Shown in pieces: positions 1 through 7,355 of a stretch of DNA of 15,803 nucleotides. How positions within the stretch are numbered: the stretch's first letter is position 1; the number at the start of each line of letters is the position of its first letter. The notes below the pieces were generated by a model. It was not told the origin of the DNA, did not search any database, and saw only the letters and a list, made by a program, of their open reading frames with translations. Position numbers and translations under genes: made by a program. This stretch comes from Firmicutes bacterium UBA3738 (GTDB taxonomy: Bacteria; Bacillota; Clostridia; Peptostreptococcales; Anaerovoracaceae): assembly GCA_002372505.1 (NCBI GenBank), contig DFGY01000055.1, forward strand, positions 1-15,803. The letters are read 5' to 3'.

Positions 1-171
1 GTTCTACTCCACAAATCACGATTTGTATAATTCATTATATCATCAAAACACATCAAAGTCTGTATTGCAAAGATACAGTAAGATACGCGCTTCCGACCAC
101 CGGGTGAAAATGACTCATTTTAGATCTCTAAGCAGTCATTTTGCACTTAAGAAACATGAAGATACACTTAC
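1..171. other. Non-coding stretch with small inverted repeats
   Basis: I see no credible gene here. The stretch is AT-rich and holds three small inverted repeats: ACAAATC/GATTTGT at 11-17 and 20-26 (2-base loop), CTGTAT/ATACAG at 60-65 and 73-78 (7-base loop), and AAAATGACT/AGTCATTTT at 107-115 and 134-142 (18-base loop). None is followed by a clean T run, so I do not call them terminators. Open frames across this stretch continue into the tRNA genes and look accidental. Confidence 0.5.
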
Positions 172-257
172 GCAGATTTGCAGGCAAATCTGCCGCTCTT
201 CGCCTCCCCGTTCAGTCGGCTCGAGCCGCTCACTACTCGGAAGTCCACCGGACTTCC
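172..257. repeat. Cluster of three perfect palindromes
   Basis: Three perfect inverted repeats follow one another within 86 bases: GCAGATTTGC/GCAAATCTGC (172-181 and 184-193, 2-base loop), the 12-base palindrome CGGCTCGAGCCG (217-228), and GGAAGTCC/GGACTTCC (239-246 and 250-257, 3-base loop). The stretch is more GC-rich than 1-171. It ends about 23 bases before the inverted tRNA copy that begins at 281. The regular hairpins suggest a dispersed repeat or a structured RNA rather than protein coding. No transposase or terminal repeats are visible. I cannot tell which strand is functional. Confidence 0.55.
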
Positions 258-280
258 TTGCTTCACGTTCGCGCCTTTTC

Positions 281-370
281 AGGTTCGAGTCCTTCTCCCA
301 TAACACTGAAAAAGCAGTCTGCCAAAAGGCAAACTGCTTTTTCATGGTTGCGGGAGAAGGACTCGAACCT
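281..370. repeat. Large inverted repeat: tRNA-fMet 3' end and terminator mirrored
   Basis: The arm 281-323 on the plus strand matches the arm 370-328 on the minus strand at 38 of 43 positions, with an AAAA loop at 324-327. The first 19 bases (281-299 against 370-352) are identical and are the T loop, 3' T stem and 3' acceptor strand of tRNA-fMet. The next nine bases, covering the CCA end, match at five positions. The remaining 15 form the terminator stem with one mismatch. Homology starts abruptly inside the T arm; sequence left of 281 does not resemble the rest of the tRNA. So the plus strand carries a truncated inverted copy of the tRNA end, not a second complete tRNA. Confidence 0.85.
308..343. 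terminator. Hairpin terminator of the tRNA operon, symmetrical
   Basis: A stem of 15 base pairs with one mismatch (319 against 332) and an AAAA loop. The outer stem is a run of A paired to a run of T, so either strand gives a hairpin whose 3' side ends in five U. On the minus strand it starts 2 bases after the CCA of tRNA-fMet and should end the tRNA transcript. By symmetry it could also stop a plus-strand transcript arriving from the left. Confidence 0.85.
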
Positions 371-420
371 ACGACCTCCGGGTTATGAGCCCGGCAAGCT
401 ACCAACTGCTCCACCCCGCG
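345..420 (-). tRNA. tRNA-fMet (CAT), initiator
   Basis: A 76-base cloverleaf with encoded CCA at 347-345. It starts CGCGGGG. Initiator marks are visible: a C1 x A72 mismatch at the end of the acceptor stem, A11-U24 in the D stem, and three G-C pairs (GGG/CCC) flanking the CTCATAA anticodon loop. Anticodon CAT reads AUG. Two details are odd: the T stem GTAGG/CCTTC has a U50 x U64 mismatch (371 and 357), and the acceptor stem has a G7-U66 wobble (414 and 355). In Bacillus-type initiator tRNAs both positions are normally paired by Watson-Crick bases. Both odd bases lie inside the segment shared with the inverted repeat. It is the last gene of the three-tRNA unit. Confidence 0.92.
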
Positions 421-457
421 GTGTTATTTAATTAGGACTTAAACCTGAACGATCCCA

Positions 458-545
458 TGGTGCCGGCGACCGGGGTCGAACCGGTACGGTCGCAATGACC
501 ATAGGATTTTAAGTCCTACGTGTCTGCCAATTCCACCACGCCGGC
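458..545 (-). tRNA. tRNA-Leu (TAA)
   Basis: An 88-base class II tRNA with encoded CCA at 460-458. Acceptor strands GCCGGCG and CGCCGGC pair fully. The anticodon arm is TAGGA-CTTAAAA-TCCTA with anticodon TAA, reading UUA and UUG. The long variable arm (TGGTCATTGCGACCG region) and the T arm CCGG-TTCGACC-CCGG fit leucine. It is the middle gene of the unit, 6 bases (546-551) downstream of tRNA-Asn and 37 bases upstream of tRNA-fMet. Confidence 0.95.
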
Positions 546-551
546 AAAAAA

Positions 552-626
552 TGGCGCCCCGAGTAGGGCTCGAACCTACAACCTACCGGTTAACAGCCGG
601 TTGCTCTACCATTGAGCTATCGAGGC
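552..626 (-). tRNA. tRNA-Asn (GTT)
   Basis: A 75-base tRNA with encoded CCA at 554-552. Acceptor GCCTCGA pairs with TCGGGGC (one T-G wobble); discriminator base G. The D arm is GCTC-AATGGTA-GAGC. The anticodon stem ACCGG/CCGGT holds the loop CTGTTAA, giving anticodon GTT (asparagine codons AAC and AAU). The T arm is GTAGG-TTCGAGC-CCTAC, which is fully paired, in contrast to the T arm of the neighbouring tRNA-fMet. It is the first gene after the promoter. Confidence 0.95.
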
Positions 627-660
627 GCATGTGCTGTCACTTTTGTCGACAACAGAGTAA

Positions 661-690
661 ATTATACAATATACACTGGCAACGTGTCAA
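661..690 (-). promoter_or_regulatory. Sigma-A promoter of the tRNA operon
   Basis: On the minus strand a perfect -35 box TTGACA (690-685) is followed after 18 bases by a perfect -10 box TATAAT (666-661). The start of transcription should fall near 652-654, about 27 bases before tRNA-Asn. Consensus boxes fit a strong stable-RNA promoter. An 18-base spacer is one above the optimum. Confidence 0.8.
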
Positions 691-704
691 TATCCAATTG
701 TCAT

Positions 705-732
705 GATTTCAAATTTGCAATTTTGTGATATC
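705..732 (-). terminator. Weak hairpin after the TPR gene, possible terminator
   Basis: In the 142 bases between the TPR gene and tRNA-Asn, an imperfect inverted repeat (GATATC at 732-727 against GATTTC at 705-710, with AAATTTG-like inner arms) lies just upstream of the tRNA promoter. It has no U run after it. It is the only candidate I see for ending the long operon here; read-through into the tRNA genes is equally possible. Confidence 0.2.
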
Positions 733-768
733 TGATTTTATGCTTCGCAATAGCTTCTGGTTGATTAA

Positions 769-1761
769 TTATTGCAAATTACTTACCAGCATGATTTTCT
801 TCCGGTACTTCTGCTCCATTTCATCGTCGCCAATCTGATGGTACAAATCCGCCAGTTCCTTCATACTGTCAGTGTGAGAAGCGTTTAGCTTCAGCACGGC
901 TTTGAAGCTGTCAATGGCCATTTCAATCTCTCCGATTTCTGAGTAGGCCGTACCCAGGTAGTAGTGCAGTGGCCACCACTTTCCGTACTCGCTGTCCTTG
1001 TATTGTTCCAGAATATCCAGACCTGCATCGTACCTGCCGGCGATTACGTGGTTGCAGCCTTCTTCGATGGCCACCGGCGCCTCAAGCTCAGAGAGCCGGC
1101 CTTTTATCTCCTCAGCCTCCTTGCTCTTGGAAAAGGCTTCGCCACGCTCTTTTTCTCCCGCCTCCAGGAATTCCTCCCAGGCGATCTTTGCCTTGGTGTA
1201 AAGTCCCATATTAATATAGGCGAATCCCAGGTAATAGTGTCCCGCGGGAACCTCCGGGTGAACTAAGGTCATCTTCTCAAAGTACTCCATGCTCTCGGCT
1301 TTGAAGCTACCTATTTCCTCGTCATCCTCGCTGTCAGTATATATATCCTGGCAGATTCTTGCGTAGGCTAAAATGGCTGCCGGGTGATTCTCATCGAGGC
1401 ACAGTGCCGCCCGGAAGTGAACGCAGGCATCGTAAAGATCCCCGTCATCCGCCGCCTTAGCTCCTCTGTTCATAATAATGTCTATGAGTCTCAGGCTGAA
1501 GGCCTTCTTTAGAAAGGCCAGATATTCATCCTTGTACTTAAACTCAGGGTCGCAGCCAAGGACCAGGGTCATGTTCTCCGCCAGCTGAATGGTTTTAAAC
1601 TCCCTTCCGCCAACCAGGCCCTCCATGTTTTCCCGGCTTACGGGCACAGGCACACCGGCCAGAGCCATAGTTGCCTCGGCACCCTTTACAAAGCCTTCGG
1701 ATAAATCTATGAATACAAGGTCATCGAGACGACCTGTGAAATACTTTTTTAATCTGTCCAT
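769..1761 (-). CDS. TPR-repeat protein of unknown function
   Basis: A 330-residue soluble protein with no signal peptide or membrane segment. The first 90 or so residues form a region I do not recognise. From about residue 95 there are tetratricopeptide-like helix pairs: one around 98-135 (DLYDACVHFRAALCLDENHP), one around 172-205 (YYLGFAYINMGLYTKAKIAW) and a good pair around 265-325 (YYLGTAYSEIGEIEMAIDSF and the repeat after it). TPR arrays serve as protein-binding scaffolds, so no reaction can be assigned. The start is secure: ATG overlaps the TAA of the radical SAM gene by one base (TAATG), with AGGAGG 5 bases upstream. It is the last gene of the packed series and probably translationally coupled to the gene before it. 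Confidence 0.85.
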   Translation of the reverse strand: MDRLKKYFTGRLDDLVFIDLSEGFVKGAEATMALAGVPVPVSRENMEGLVGGREFKTIQLAENMTLVLGCDPEFKYKDEYLAFLKKAFSLRLIDIIMNRGAKAADDGDLYDACVHFRAALCLDENHPAAILAYARICQDIYTDSEDDEEIGSFKAESMEYFEKMTLVHPEVPAGHYYLGFAYINMGLYTKAKIAWEEFLEAGEKERGEAFSKSKEAEEIKGRLSELEAPVAIEEGCNHVIAGRYDAGLDILEQYKDSEYGKWWPLHYYLGTAYSEIGEIEMAIDSFKAVLKLNASHTDSMKELADLYHQIGDDEMEQKYRKKIMLVSNLQ

Positions 1762-2633
1762 TACAGCCTCCTAAGCCATTCGCCCCGGAGCATACCCGTA
1801 TCCTCCATGGCCTTCTTTATCTGAGCCAGCATCATATCCTTGTCCCGGGGCAGATCCCCTGCCAGAGCAAGATAATTAGATGCGTGATTGCTGCGAAATA
1901 CGCACTTCTTTGTAACGTTAATGTTTTCCATGAGAAGGAGTGCTTCTTCCATTACCTCCTCGGGAGTGAGCAGGTCAAATCTGCCCTCCAGCACGTCTTC
2001 CCTCATAGGCGCTCCCGGCTCCAGCATGAGAGTCAGCAGGCTGGCATAAGTCGGCTCCATGGCGGAAATCATTTTGCCCGTCTCTATGGCGTGCTCTTCT
2101 TTAAGCTCCTTGCCGCCTAGGCCTGATATAAATGTTACCGACGCCATTATGCCGTTCGCTTCGATTTTGCGTACAGCATCTATTAGCTCCTCGGCAGTTA
2201 CGCCTTTGTTAACCGCCTTGAGAACCTTGTCGCTGCCGGACTCGGCTCCAAGATACATGATTTTTATCCCAGCGTCCCTGAGCCTTCCAAGCTCTTCGTC
2301 GGTTTTCCTCAGCACATCCTTTGCCGAAGCGTAAACTCCCACTCGCTTGCACTCGGGGAATGTCTCTGCGATTTTTTCAAGTATGGCCATGAGCTTATCG
2401 GTGGAAAGGCACAGGGCATCTCCGTCACAGAGAAATATTTTTTCTATGTGCCTGTAATACTTTCTGGCCAGCTCAATATCCTCAAAGATTTCTTCCATCT
2501 TTCTCAGGTGGAATTGCTTTTCTTTGTACATGCTGCAGAAGGTGCACTTGTTGTGGGAACAGCCCACCGTCACCTGCAGCAAATAGCTGTATGCCTCGCT
2601 GGGAGGTCTGTATATCATTCCTTCGTATCTCAT
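1761..2633 (-). CDS. Radical SAM protein, Elp3/MiaB-like fold
   Basis: A 290-residue cytosolic protein. Residues 24-35 (GCSHNKCTFCSM) carry three cysteines (25, 30, 33) placed to hold a 4Fe-4S cluster and bind S-adenosylmethionine. The spacing is CX4CX2C, not the usual CX3CX2C. The LCDGDAL segment near residue 68 and YLGAESGSDKVLKAVNKG near 127-144 resemble strands of the Elp3/MiaB/NifB barrel that contact SAM. No TRAM or B12-binding domain is present, so methylthiotransferase activity is unlikely; the substrate is unknown. Members of this family are often labelled only 'radical SAM protein' or loosely coproporphyrinogen oxidase-like, which I would not accept here. Its ATG directly follows the TAA of argS, with GGAGAG in the end of argS as ribosome binding site. 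Confidence 0.88.
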   Translation of the reverse strand: MRYEGMIYRPPSEAYSYLLQVTVGCSHNKCTFCSMYKEKQFHLRKMEEIFEDIELARKYYRHIEKIFLCDGDALCLSTDKLMAILEKIAETFPECKRVGVYASAKDVLRKTDEELGRLRDAGIKIMYLGAESGSDKVLKAVNKGVTAEELIDAVRKIEANGIMASVTFISGLGGKELKEEHAIETGKMISAMEPTYASLLTLMLEPGAPMREDVLEGRFDLLTPEEVMEEALLLMENINVTKKCVFRSNHASNYLALAGDLPRDKDMMLAQIKKAMEDTGMLRGEWLRRL

Positions 2634-4361
2634 TTACATTCTCTCCGGCGCGCCGATGCCAAGGAGTGCCAGGCCGTTCTTAATAGTAGTGCCTGCGCTC
2701 ATTACCAGGGTCAGCTTGGCTATTCTTTCATCCTTGTCGTCAACGAGAATCTGCTCGTCGTGATAGAACTTGTTAAAGGCCTGAGCAATGCTCACTATGT
2801 GGCGTGTCACAATTGAAGGCTCGTACTTTTCTCCGGCCTCAATGACAACCTCCGGGAATCTCTTTATGAGTTTTGCAAGCTCGTAAGCTGCATCTCCTGT
2901 AATTGCATCTCCCTTAAGCTCGCCGCCGGCTGCCAGTTTTCTTGCCTCTTCCACGTCTGCCTCCCCGGCCTTTCTCAGGACGCTGGCTGAACGTGCGTGA
3001 GTGTACTGAACGTAGGGACCTGTCTCACCGTCAAAGTTGAGAACCCTATCCCAGTTAAATACATAGTCCTTAATTCTGTTGTTGGAAAGCTCCTGGAAGA
3101 GCACGGCGCCGATGCCGACCATCTTTGCAGTTTCATCAACGTTATCCGTGTTCACGTTCTTTTCCAGAATTATTTCCTTTGTCTTTTCAATTGACTGCTC
3201 CAGCACGTCCTTAAGGAATACCACTCTTCCTTCTCTTGTGGACATGGTGCCCTCCTCCAGGCTAACCATTCCGAATGGAACGTGGACGCAGCTTCTTGCC
3301 CAGTCGTATCCCAGCATTTCAACGATTTCGATCCACTGAGCAAAGTGGAGATTCTGCTGGCTGGCTACAACGTATATGTTTTTATAGAAATCGTAAGTTT
3401 CTTTTCTGTAAATTGCGGCGGCAATGTCCCTTGTAATGTAAAGGGTGCTGCCATCGGATTTTGTAATGAGGGCAGTACCAAGACCCTTGTCCTCAAGGTC
3501 TACAACCTGAGCTCCGCGGGACTCCTTCATTATTCCCTTTTCATTTAACTCATCTAAAACTCTGGGCATTTTATCCGAATAGAAGCTTTCTCCGGCATAG
3601 GAATCAAATTCAATTCCCAGCATGTCGTATACTTCCGTGAATTCCTTAAGGGACTCATCTCTGAACCACTGCCACAGCTCCAGCTCTTCCGGCTCGCCCT
3701 TTTCCAGTCTAGCAAATGTGTCGCGGGCCTCCTGCTCCAAATCCGGATCCTTTTCCGCCTCAACGTGGAACTTTGTGTAGTACTCTAAAAGTGTTGCAAT
3801 GGGAGTCTTTCTTACATCCTCTTCATTGCCCCACTTTCTGTAGGCCACAATCATTTTTCCGAACTGGGTGCCGTAGTCTCCCAGGTGATTTATGCGAATG
3901 ACATCGTAGCCCATGGCGTCGTAAATCTTGTATATGGAATTGCCTATGCCTGTGCTCCTCAGGTGTCCGATGTGGAATGGCTTTGCAATGTTGGGGGAAG
4001 AATACTCGACGATTACCGGTTTTCCTTCTCCGACGTTACTGCGGCCGAAACCCTCGCCCTGGTCTATTACGTCTTTTACAACGTCCTTTACCAGAGACTC
4101 TTTGGAAATGAACATGTTAAGGTATGCGTTTACCTGCTCAACCTTCTCGAACATTTCATCGCCCTTTATCTCCTCAGCCAGGTCAGCCGCAATCAGCGGT
4201 GGAGCCTTGCGCAGCACCTTGGCCAGCTTAAAGCATGGGAATGCATAGTCTCCCATTTTTCTGTCAGAAGGAACCTCTATCATATCCACTACCTCGGCTG
4301 CCTCCATGTCGGGAATCTTCGAGGCAATGAGCTCACCTATCTGCTTTTTATAATCTATCAT
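2634..4361 (-). CDS. argS: Arginyl-tRNA synthetase
   Basis: 575 residues, close to the roughly 577 of E. coli ArgRS. It joins arginine to tRNA-Arg in the cytosol using ATP. Residues 1-100 form the N-terminal additional domain. The class I HIGH motif is HIGH at 130-133 within SPNIAKPFHIGH. The KMSKS position is MSTREG (373-378), as in many bacterial ArgRS that lack the canonical lysine. The C-terminal third starts at YVQYTHARSASVLRKA, typical of the DALR anticodon-binding domain, and the protein ends in the usual APERM. AGGAGG stands 8 bases before the ATG, so the start is firm. It lies 28 bases after mutS2 and abuts the radical SAM gene. Confidence 0.97.
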   Translation of the reverse strand: MIDYKKQIGELIASKIPDMEAAEVVDMIEVPSDRKMGDYAFPCFKLAKVLRKAPPLIAADLAEEIKGDEMFEKVEQVNAYLNMFISKESLVKDVVKDVIDQGEGFGRSNVGEGKPVIVEYSSPNIAKPFHIGHLRSTGIGNSIYKIYDAMGYDVIRINHLGDYGTQFGKMIVAYRKWGNEEDVRKTPIATLLEYYTKFHVEAEKDPDLEQEARDTFARLEKGEPEELELWQWFRDESLKEFTEVYDMLGIEFDSYAGESFYSDKMPRVLDELNEKGIMKESRGAQVVDLEDKGLGTALITKSDGSTLYITRDIAAAIYRKETYDFYKNIYVVASQQNLHFAQWIEIVEMLGYDWARSCVHVPFGMVSLEEGTMSTREGRVVFLKDVLEQSIEKTKEIILEKNVNTDNVDETAKMVGIGAVLFQELSNNRIKDYVFNWDRVLNFDGETGPYVQYTHARSASVLRKAGEADVEEARKLAAGGELKGDAITGDAAYELAKLIKRFPEVVIEAGEKYEPSIVTRHIVSIAQAFNKFYHDEQILVDDKDERIAKLTLVMSAGTTIKNGLALLGIGAPERM

Positions 4362-4389
4362 TTTTTATTCCTCCTTTTATATTTTCGCC

Positions 4390-6768
4390 CTAACCCTTAA
4401 ACTTAATTACCGTTACACCGTCGCCACCTTCGCCTATTTCTCCCGGGCGGAAGGAAGCAATGTGTTTATTTCTCTTAAACATTTCACGAAGCCCCTTGCT
4501 CAGTATGCCGTTACCCTTTCCGTGAATGATGGTTATTTCCGGCAGCTTGGCAACGTAAGCATCGTCTATATATTTTCCTACGTTTTCTCTGGCCTCGTCA
4601 AGACTTTGTCCACGGACATCTATACTGGTCTTAACTGTCTGAGCCTTGCTCTTGGAAAGGCTGCTGAAGGATGTCTTTCCCTTTGGCCTGGGCTTCTTCT
4701 TGGTTCCGTCGTTTATTATTTTTAAATCCTCGGCAGCGGCACGGATTTTCATCATACCTACCTGGACAAGTATCTCCCCCTTGTCGTCGGGCATGCCGAT
4801 GATTTCACCGTTCTGCCCCAGAGTCATGACCTTGACCCTGTCGCCGATTTTAACGTTATCTATGTTTACGGGAGCGTCATTTGACTCTACTACAAATGTC
4901 TCCTTGTATCTTCCCGCCGCATCCTTAATACGCTTTCTACTCTGGTCGAAGCGCTTGTTTCTCTCTCCCAGGCTTTCAAGCTTGGAAAGTTCTTTAAGCT
5001 CTTCTTTAACCTCCTCGGAGACCTCCTTGGCGTCTGCGATAATGTCTCTCGCCTCGGCCCTTGCCTCTTCCAGCATTCTTTCCTTTTGCTTTTCAAAGCG
5101 GGCCATCTGCTTTTCCAATTCTTCCTTCTGGCGCTTCATTTCAATATTCAGCATAATGGCCTCATCTCGCTCCTTCTCGGCAGCCCGTCTGTCCGCCTCA
5201 ATGGAGGAGAGTACATCCTCGAACTCCAGATCCTTTCCCTCCAGAAGTCCTCTGGCTTTATTTATTATAGCACCGTCAAGGCCCAGTTTCTGCGAAATTT
5301 CAAAGGCGTTGGATTTACCCGGCACGCCTATCATGAGCCTGTAGGTCGGGCTTAATGTCTCCACGTTAAACTCCATGGAGCAGTTTTCAACCCCCTCCTT
5401 TTCAAGGGCGTATTTCTTTAGCTCCGTGTAGTGGGTAGTGGCTAGTATAAGGGCGCCCTGAGCCATGAGCTCTTCTATGACTGAAATAGCCAAGGCCGCA
5501 CCCTCAGTCGGGTCCGTCCCGGCTCCCAGCTCGTCTAAGAGCACCAGGCTGCCTGCATCTGCCCTCTTTACTATATCCACAATATTGGTCATGTGGGAAG
5601 AGAATGTGGAAAGGCTCTGCTCTATGCTCTGCTCGTCCCCAATGTCCGCGAAGACTGCGTCAAAAACAGGCACCTTGCTTCCCTCATATGCGGGAATGAA
5701 TAGCCCCGTCATTGTCATAAGGGACAGGAGACCTGCGGTCTTAAGGCTGACAGTCTTACCACCGGTGTTGGGTCCGGTCACTATGAGGGCTCTGAAGTCT
5801 TCGCCTATTCTAATATCTATGGGAACGGCGGACTCCGCGGGAATCAGCGGATGTCTGGCGCCCTTCAGTTCCAGAATGCCGTCATCGGACACCACCGGCT
5901 TTTCAGCCCCCATGTCTCTCGCCATCTTACCCTTTGCTGTAATAAGGTCCAGCTGTAGCAGCAGGTTCTGATTATTCTTAAGTGAATCTGCGTGCTCTGC
6001 CACCCGGCCCGACAGCTCCAGGAGAATTCTGTCTATCTCAGCCTTTTCCTCAGCCTCCAGCTCTCTGAGCTTGTTGTTTCCCTCGACTATGGCCTGAGGT
6101 TCTATGAATAATGTGGCTCCGCTGGCGCTGCGGTCGTGGACGATGCCCGGGACGGCGGCTCTGTGCTCAGCCTTTACGGGCACTACGTATCTGCCGTCGC
6201 GAACCGTTACTACCTGGTCCTGGAGAATGGTCTTATTGTTAGGCGCATTTACAATCCTGTTCATGCGCTCCTTAATTGCTTCGTTCTGCCTGGCAATGCC
6301 TGCCCTTATTTGCCTTAGCTCCGTAGATGCGTTGTCGTTCATTTCCGTCTCGCTGTCAATAGAGCGGTCAATGTCTTCGATGAGGCGTGGGAATACTTCC
6401 AGCACCTCGCATATTGCGTTATGTATGGGAAGGGGCGGCAGGTCCCCTTTAAGAAAGTTCTTTACGTTTCTGGCCGCGTTCATGTTGTACATTACATGAA
6501 GGAGCTGGCGCATAGTAAGAGAACCTCCCTTTGCCGCCATGGAAATCTCATCGGATACGTCGTAGAAATTGCCCAGGGGCAGAGGCCCTTTGTGGAGAAT
6601 AAGAGTAACGGCCTCGTCTGTTTCGTCCAAACCGTCCCTTATTAATCTTGCCTCTGAAAAAGGTTTAAGCTCAGAGATAACATCCCTGGTCATCTCTGAG
6701 CATGCAAATTCCTTAAGCGAGTTTATTATCTTATCATATTCGAGAACTTTAAAATTCTTGTCTGTCAT
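4390..6768 (-). CDS. mutS2: MutS2 ATPase/nuclease with Smr domain
   Basis: 792 residues from the ATG at 6768. A TTG twelve codons upstream would add residues unlike the family, while MTDKNFKVLEYDKI fits normal MutS2 starts; the site before the ATG is only a weak purine stretch. The MutS core and clamp fill residues 1-320. The ATPase has Walker A GPNTGGKT (332-339), Walker B LLDELGAGTDPTEG (about 410-423) and the TTHYTELKKYA switch. A charged coiled coil spans about 520-620. The Smr nuclease domain has DVRG (717-720) and HGKGNG (749-754). MutS2 lacks the mismatch-recognition domain; in other bacteria it acts against recombination intermediates, and in B. subtilis it has been linked to rescue of collided ribosomes. 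The first 20 bases overlap the end of zapA. Confidence 0.95.
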   Translation of the reverse strand: MTDKNFKVLEYDKIINSLKEFACSEMTRDVISELKPFSEARLIRDGLDETDEAVTLILHKGPLPLGNFYDVSDEISMAAKGGSLTMRQLLHVMYNMNAARNVKNFLKGDLPPLPIHNAICEVLEVFPRLIEDIDRSIDSETEMNDNASTELRQIRAGIARQNEAIKERMNRIVNAPNNKTILQDQVVTVRDGRYVVPVKAEHRAAVPGIVHDRSASGATLFIEPQAIVEGNNKLRELEAEEKAEIDRILLELSGRVAEHADSLKNNQNLLLQLDLITAKGKMARDMGAEKPVVSDDGILELKGARHPLIPAESAVPIDIRIGEDFRALIVTGPNTGGKTVSLKTAGLLSLMTMTGLFIPAYEGSKVPVFDAVFADIGDEQSIEQSLSTFSSHMTNIVDIVKRADAGSLVLLDELGAGTDPTEGAALAISVIEELMAQGALILATTHYTELKKYALEKEGVENCSMEFNVETLSPTYRLMIGVPGKSNAFEISQKLGLDGAIINKARGLLEGKDLEFEDVLSSIEADRRAAEKERDEAIMLNIEMKRQKEELEKQMARFEKQKERMLEEARAEARDIIADAKEVSEEVKEELKELSKLESLGERNKRFDQSRKRIKDAAGRYKETFVVESNDAPVNIDNVKIGDRVKVMTLGQNGEIIGMPDDKGEILVQVGMMKIRAAAEDLKIINDGTKKKPRPKGKTSFSSLSKSKAQTVKTSIDVRGQSLDEARENVGKYIDDAYVAKLPEITIIHGKGNGILSKGLREMFKRNKHIASFRPGEIGEGGDGVTVIKFKG

Positions 6769-7339
6769 CCTGATCCCATTTGCGCTGGTTGCGCAGTTTT
6801 TCAAGTTCGCTCTTTAGCTGGATATTCTCCATCTGAAGATCGAAGAAGTTGTTTTCCATATCCTTAAACTGCTGTGTGGCTGCGCTGGCAGCTTCTTCGC
6901 CTTCTCTTCTGGCGTCGTCTTCAGCAAGCTTCTGGTTTTTCTTCATTTCTTCAATTTCGTGATCCTTTTCGCTTATCTTGGATCTCAAGGCTTCCTTCTG
7001 CTCGTTGAGAGCCTGAATCTCAGCCTGGGAATCTTCTTTGTATACGAGGAAGCTCTTCTTGGCTTCGTCCCACATTTGCTCGAAATGCTGGCAGTCTGCC
7101 TCCAGCTTTGACTTGTTTCTCTGAAGATCGTCCACCTGATCTTGCACTTCGAAATACTCTTCGCAAATGTTCATGGCTGTCAGTATGGCAAGAGATGATA
7201 ATGGTCCGTTGTATTCATCCCCCGCAATCTGCTTCATTCTCAGATCCACGTGAGACGCAATTCTCATTATCTGCTCTTCCTGCTTGTCTCCTCCGACAGT
7301 AAATTCATTACCGTAAATGTTGACAGTCACCTTACTCAT
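6749..7339 (-). CDS. zapA: ZapA-like cell division protein with long coiled-coil tail
   Basis: 196 residues; most ZapA proteins have 85-110. Residues 1 to about 75 look like the ZapA head (MSKVTVNIYGNEFTVGG, then SHVDLRMKQIA and LAILTAMNICEEYF). From about 75 to 190 the protein is almost continuous charged heptad sequence with many E, K and Q. ZapA binds FtsZ and bundles its filaments at the Z ring. The tail would extend its reach or its oligomer; this is inference. GGAGGG lies 7 bases before the ATG. Position between pheT and mutS2 matches the Firmicutes order. Its last 20 bases overlap mutS2, implying coupled translation. Confidence 0.85.
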   Translation of the reverse strand: MSKVTVNIYGNEFTVGGDKQEEQIMRIASHVDLRMKQIAGDEYNGPLSSLAILTAMNICEEYFEVQDQVDDLQRNKSKLEADCQHFEQMWDEAKKSFLVYKEDSQAEIQALNEQKEALRSKISEKDHEIEEMKKNQKLAEDDARREGEEAASAATQQFKDMENNFFDLQMENIQLKSELEKLRNQRKWDQDDRQEF

Positions 7340-7355
7340 AACATTTCCCTCCGGA

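Noticed and set aside
281..302. A second tRNA on the plus strand
   Set aside because: Only a T loop and 3' acceptor strand are present. No matching 5' acceptor, D arm or anticodon arm can be folded upstream, and the CCA is degenerate.
281..370. attL/attR of an integrated element at tRNA-fMet
   Set aside because: Integrase sites give direct repeats of the tRNA 3' end; these are inverted and only a few dozen bases apart, with no integrase gene.
141..431. Open frames of 92-121 codons across the tRNA-fMet region, both strands
   Set aside because: They run through the tRNA, its terminator and the palindromes. The EKDSNL-like peptide is a tRNA T arm translated in the wrong sense. No ribosome binding site.
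4646..5344. 232-codon plus-strand frame
   Set aside because: Antisense to the MutS2 coiled-coil and C-terminal region; serine-rich shadow of glutamate/arginine/leucine codons, no start signals.
6769..6804. MutS2 start at the TTG at 6804
   Set aside because: The extra twelve residues are simply the other frame of the zapA end, and the family start fits the ATG at 6768.
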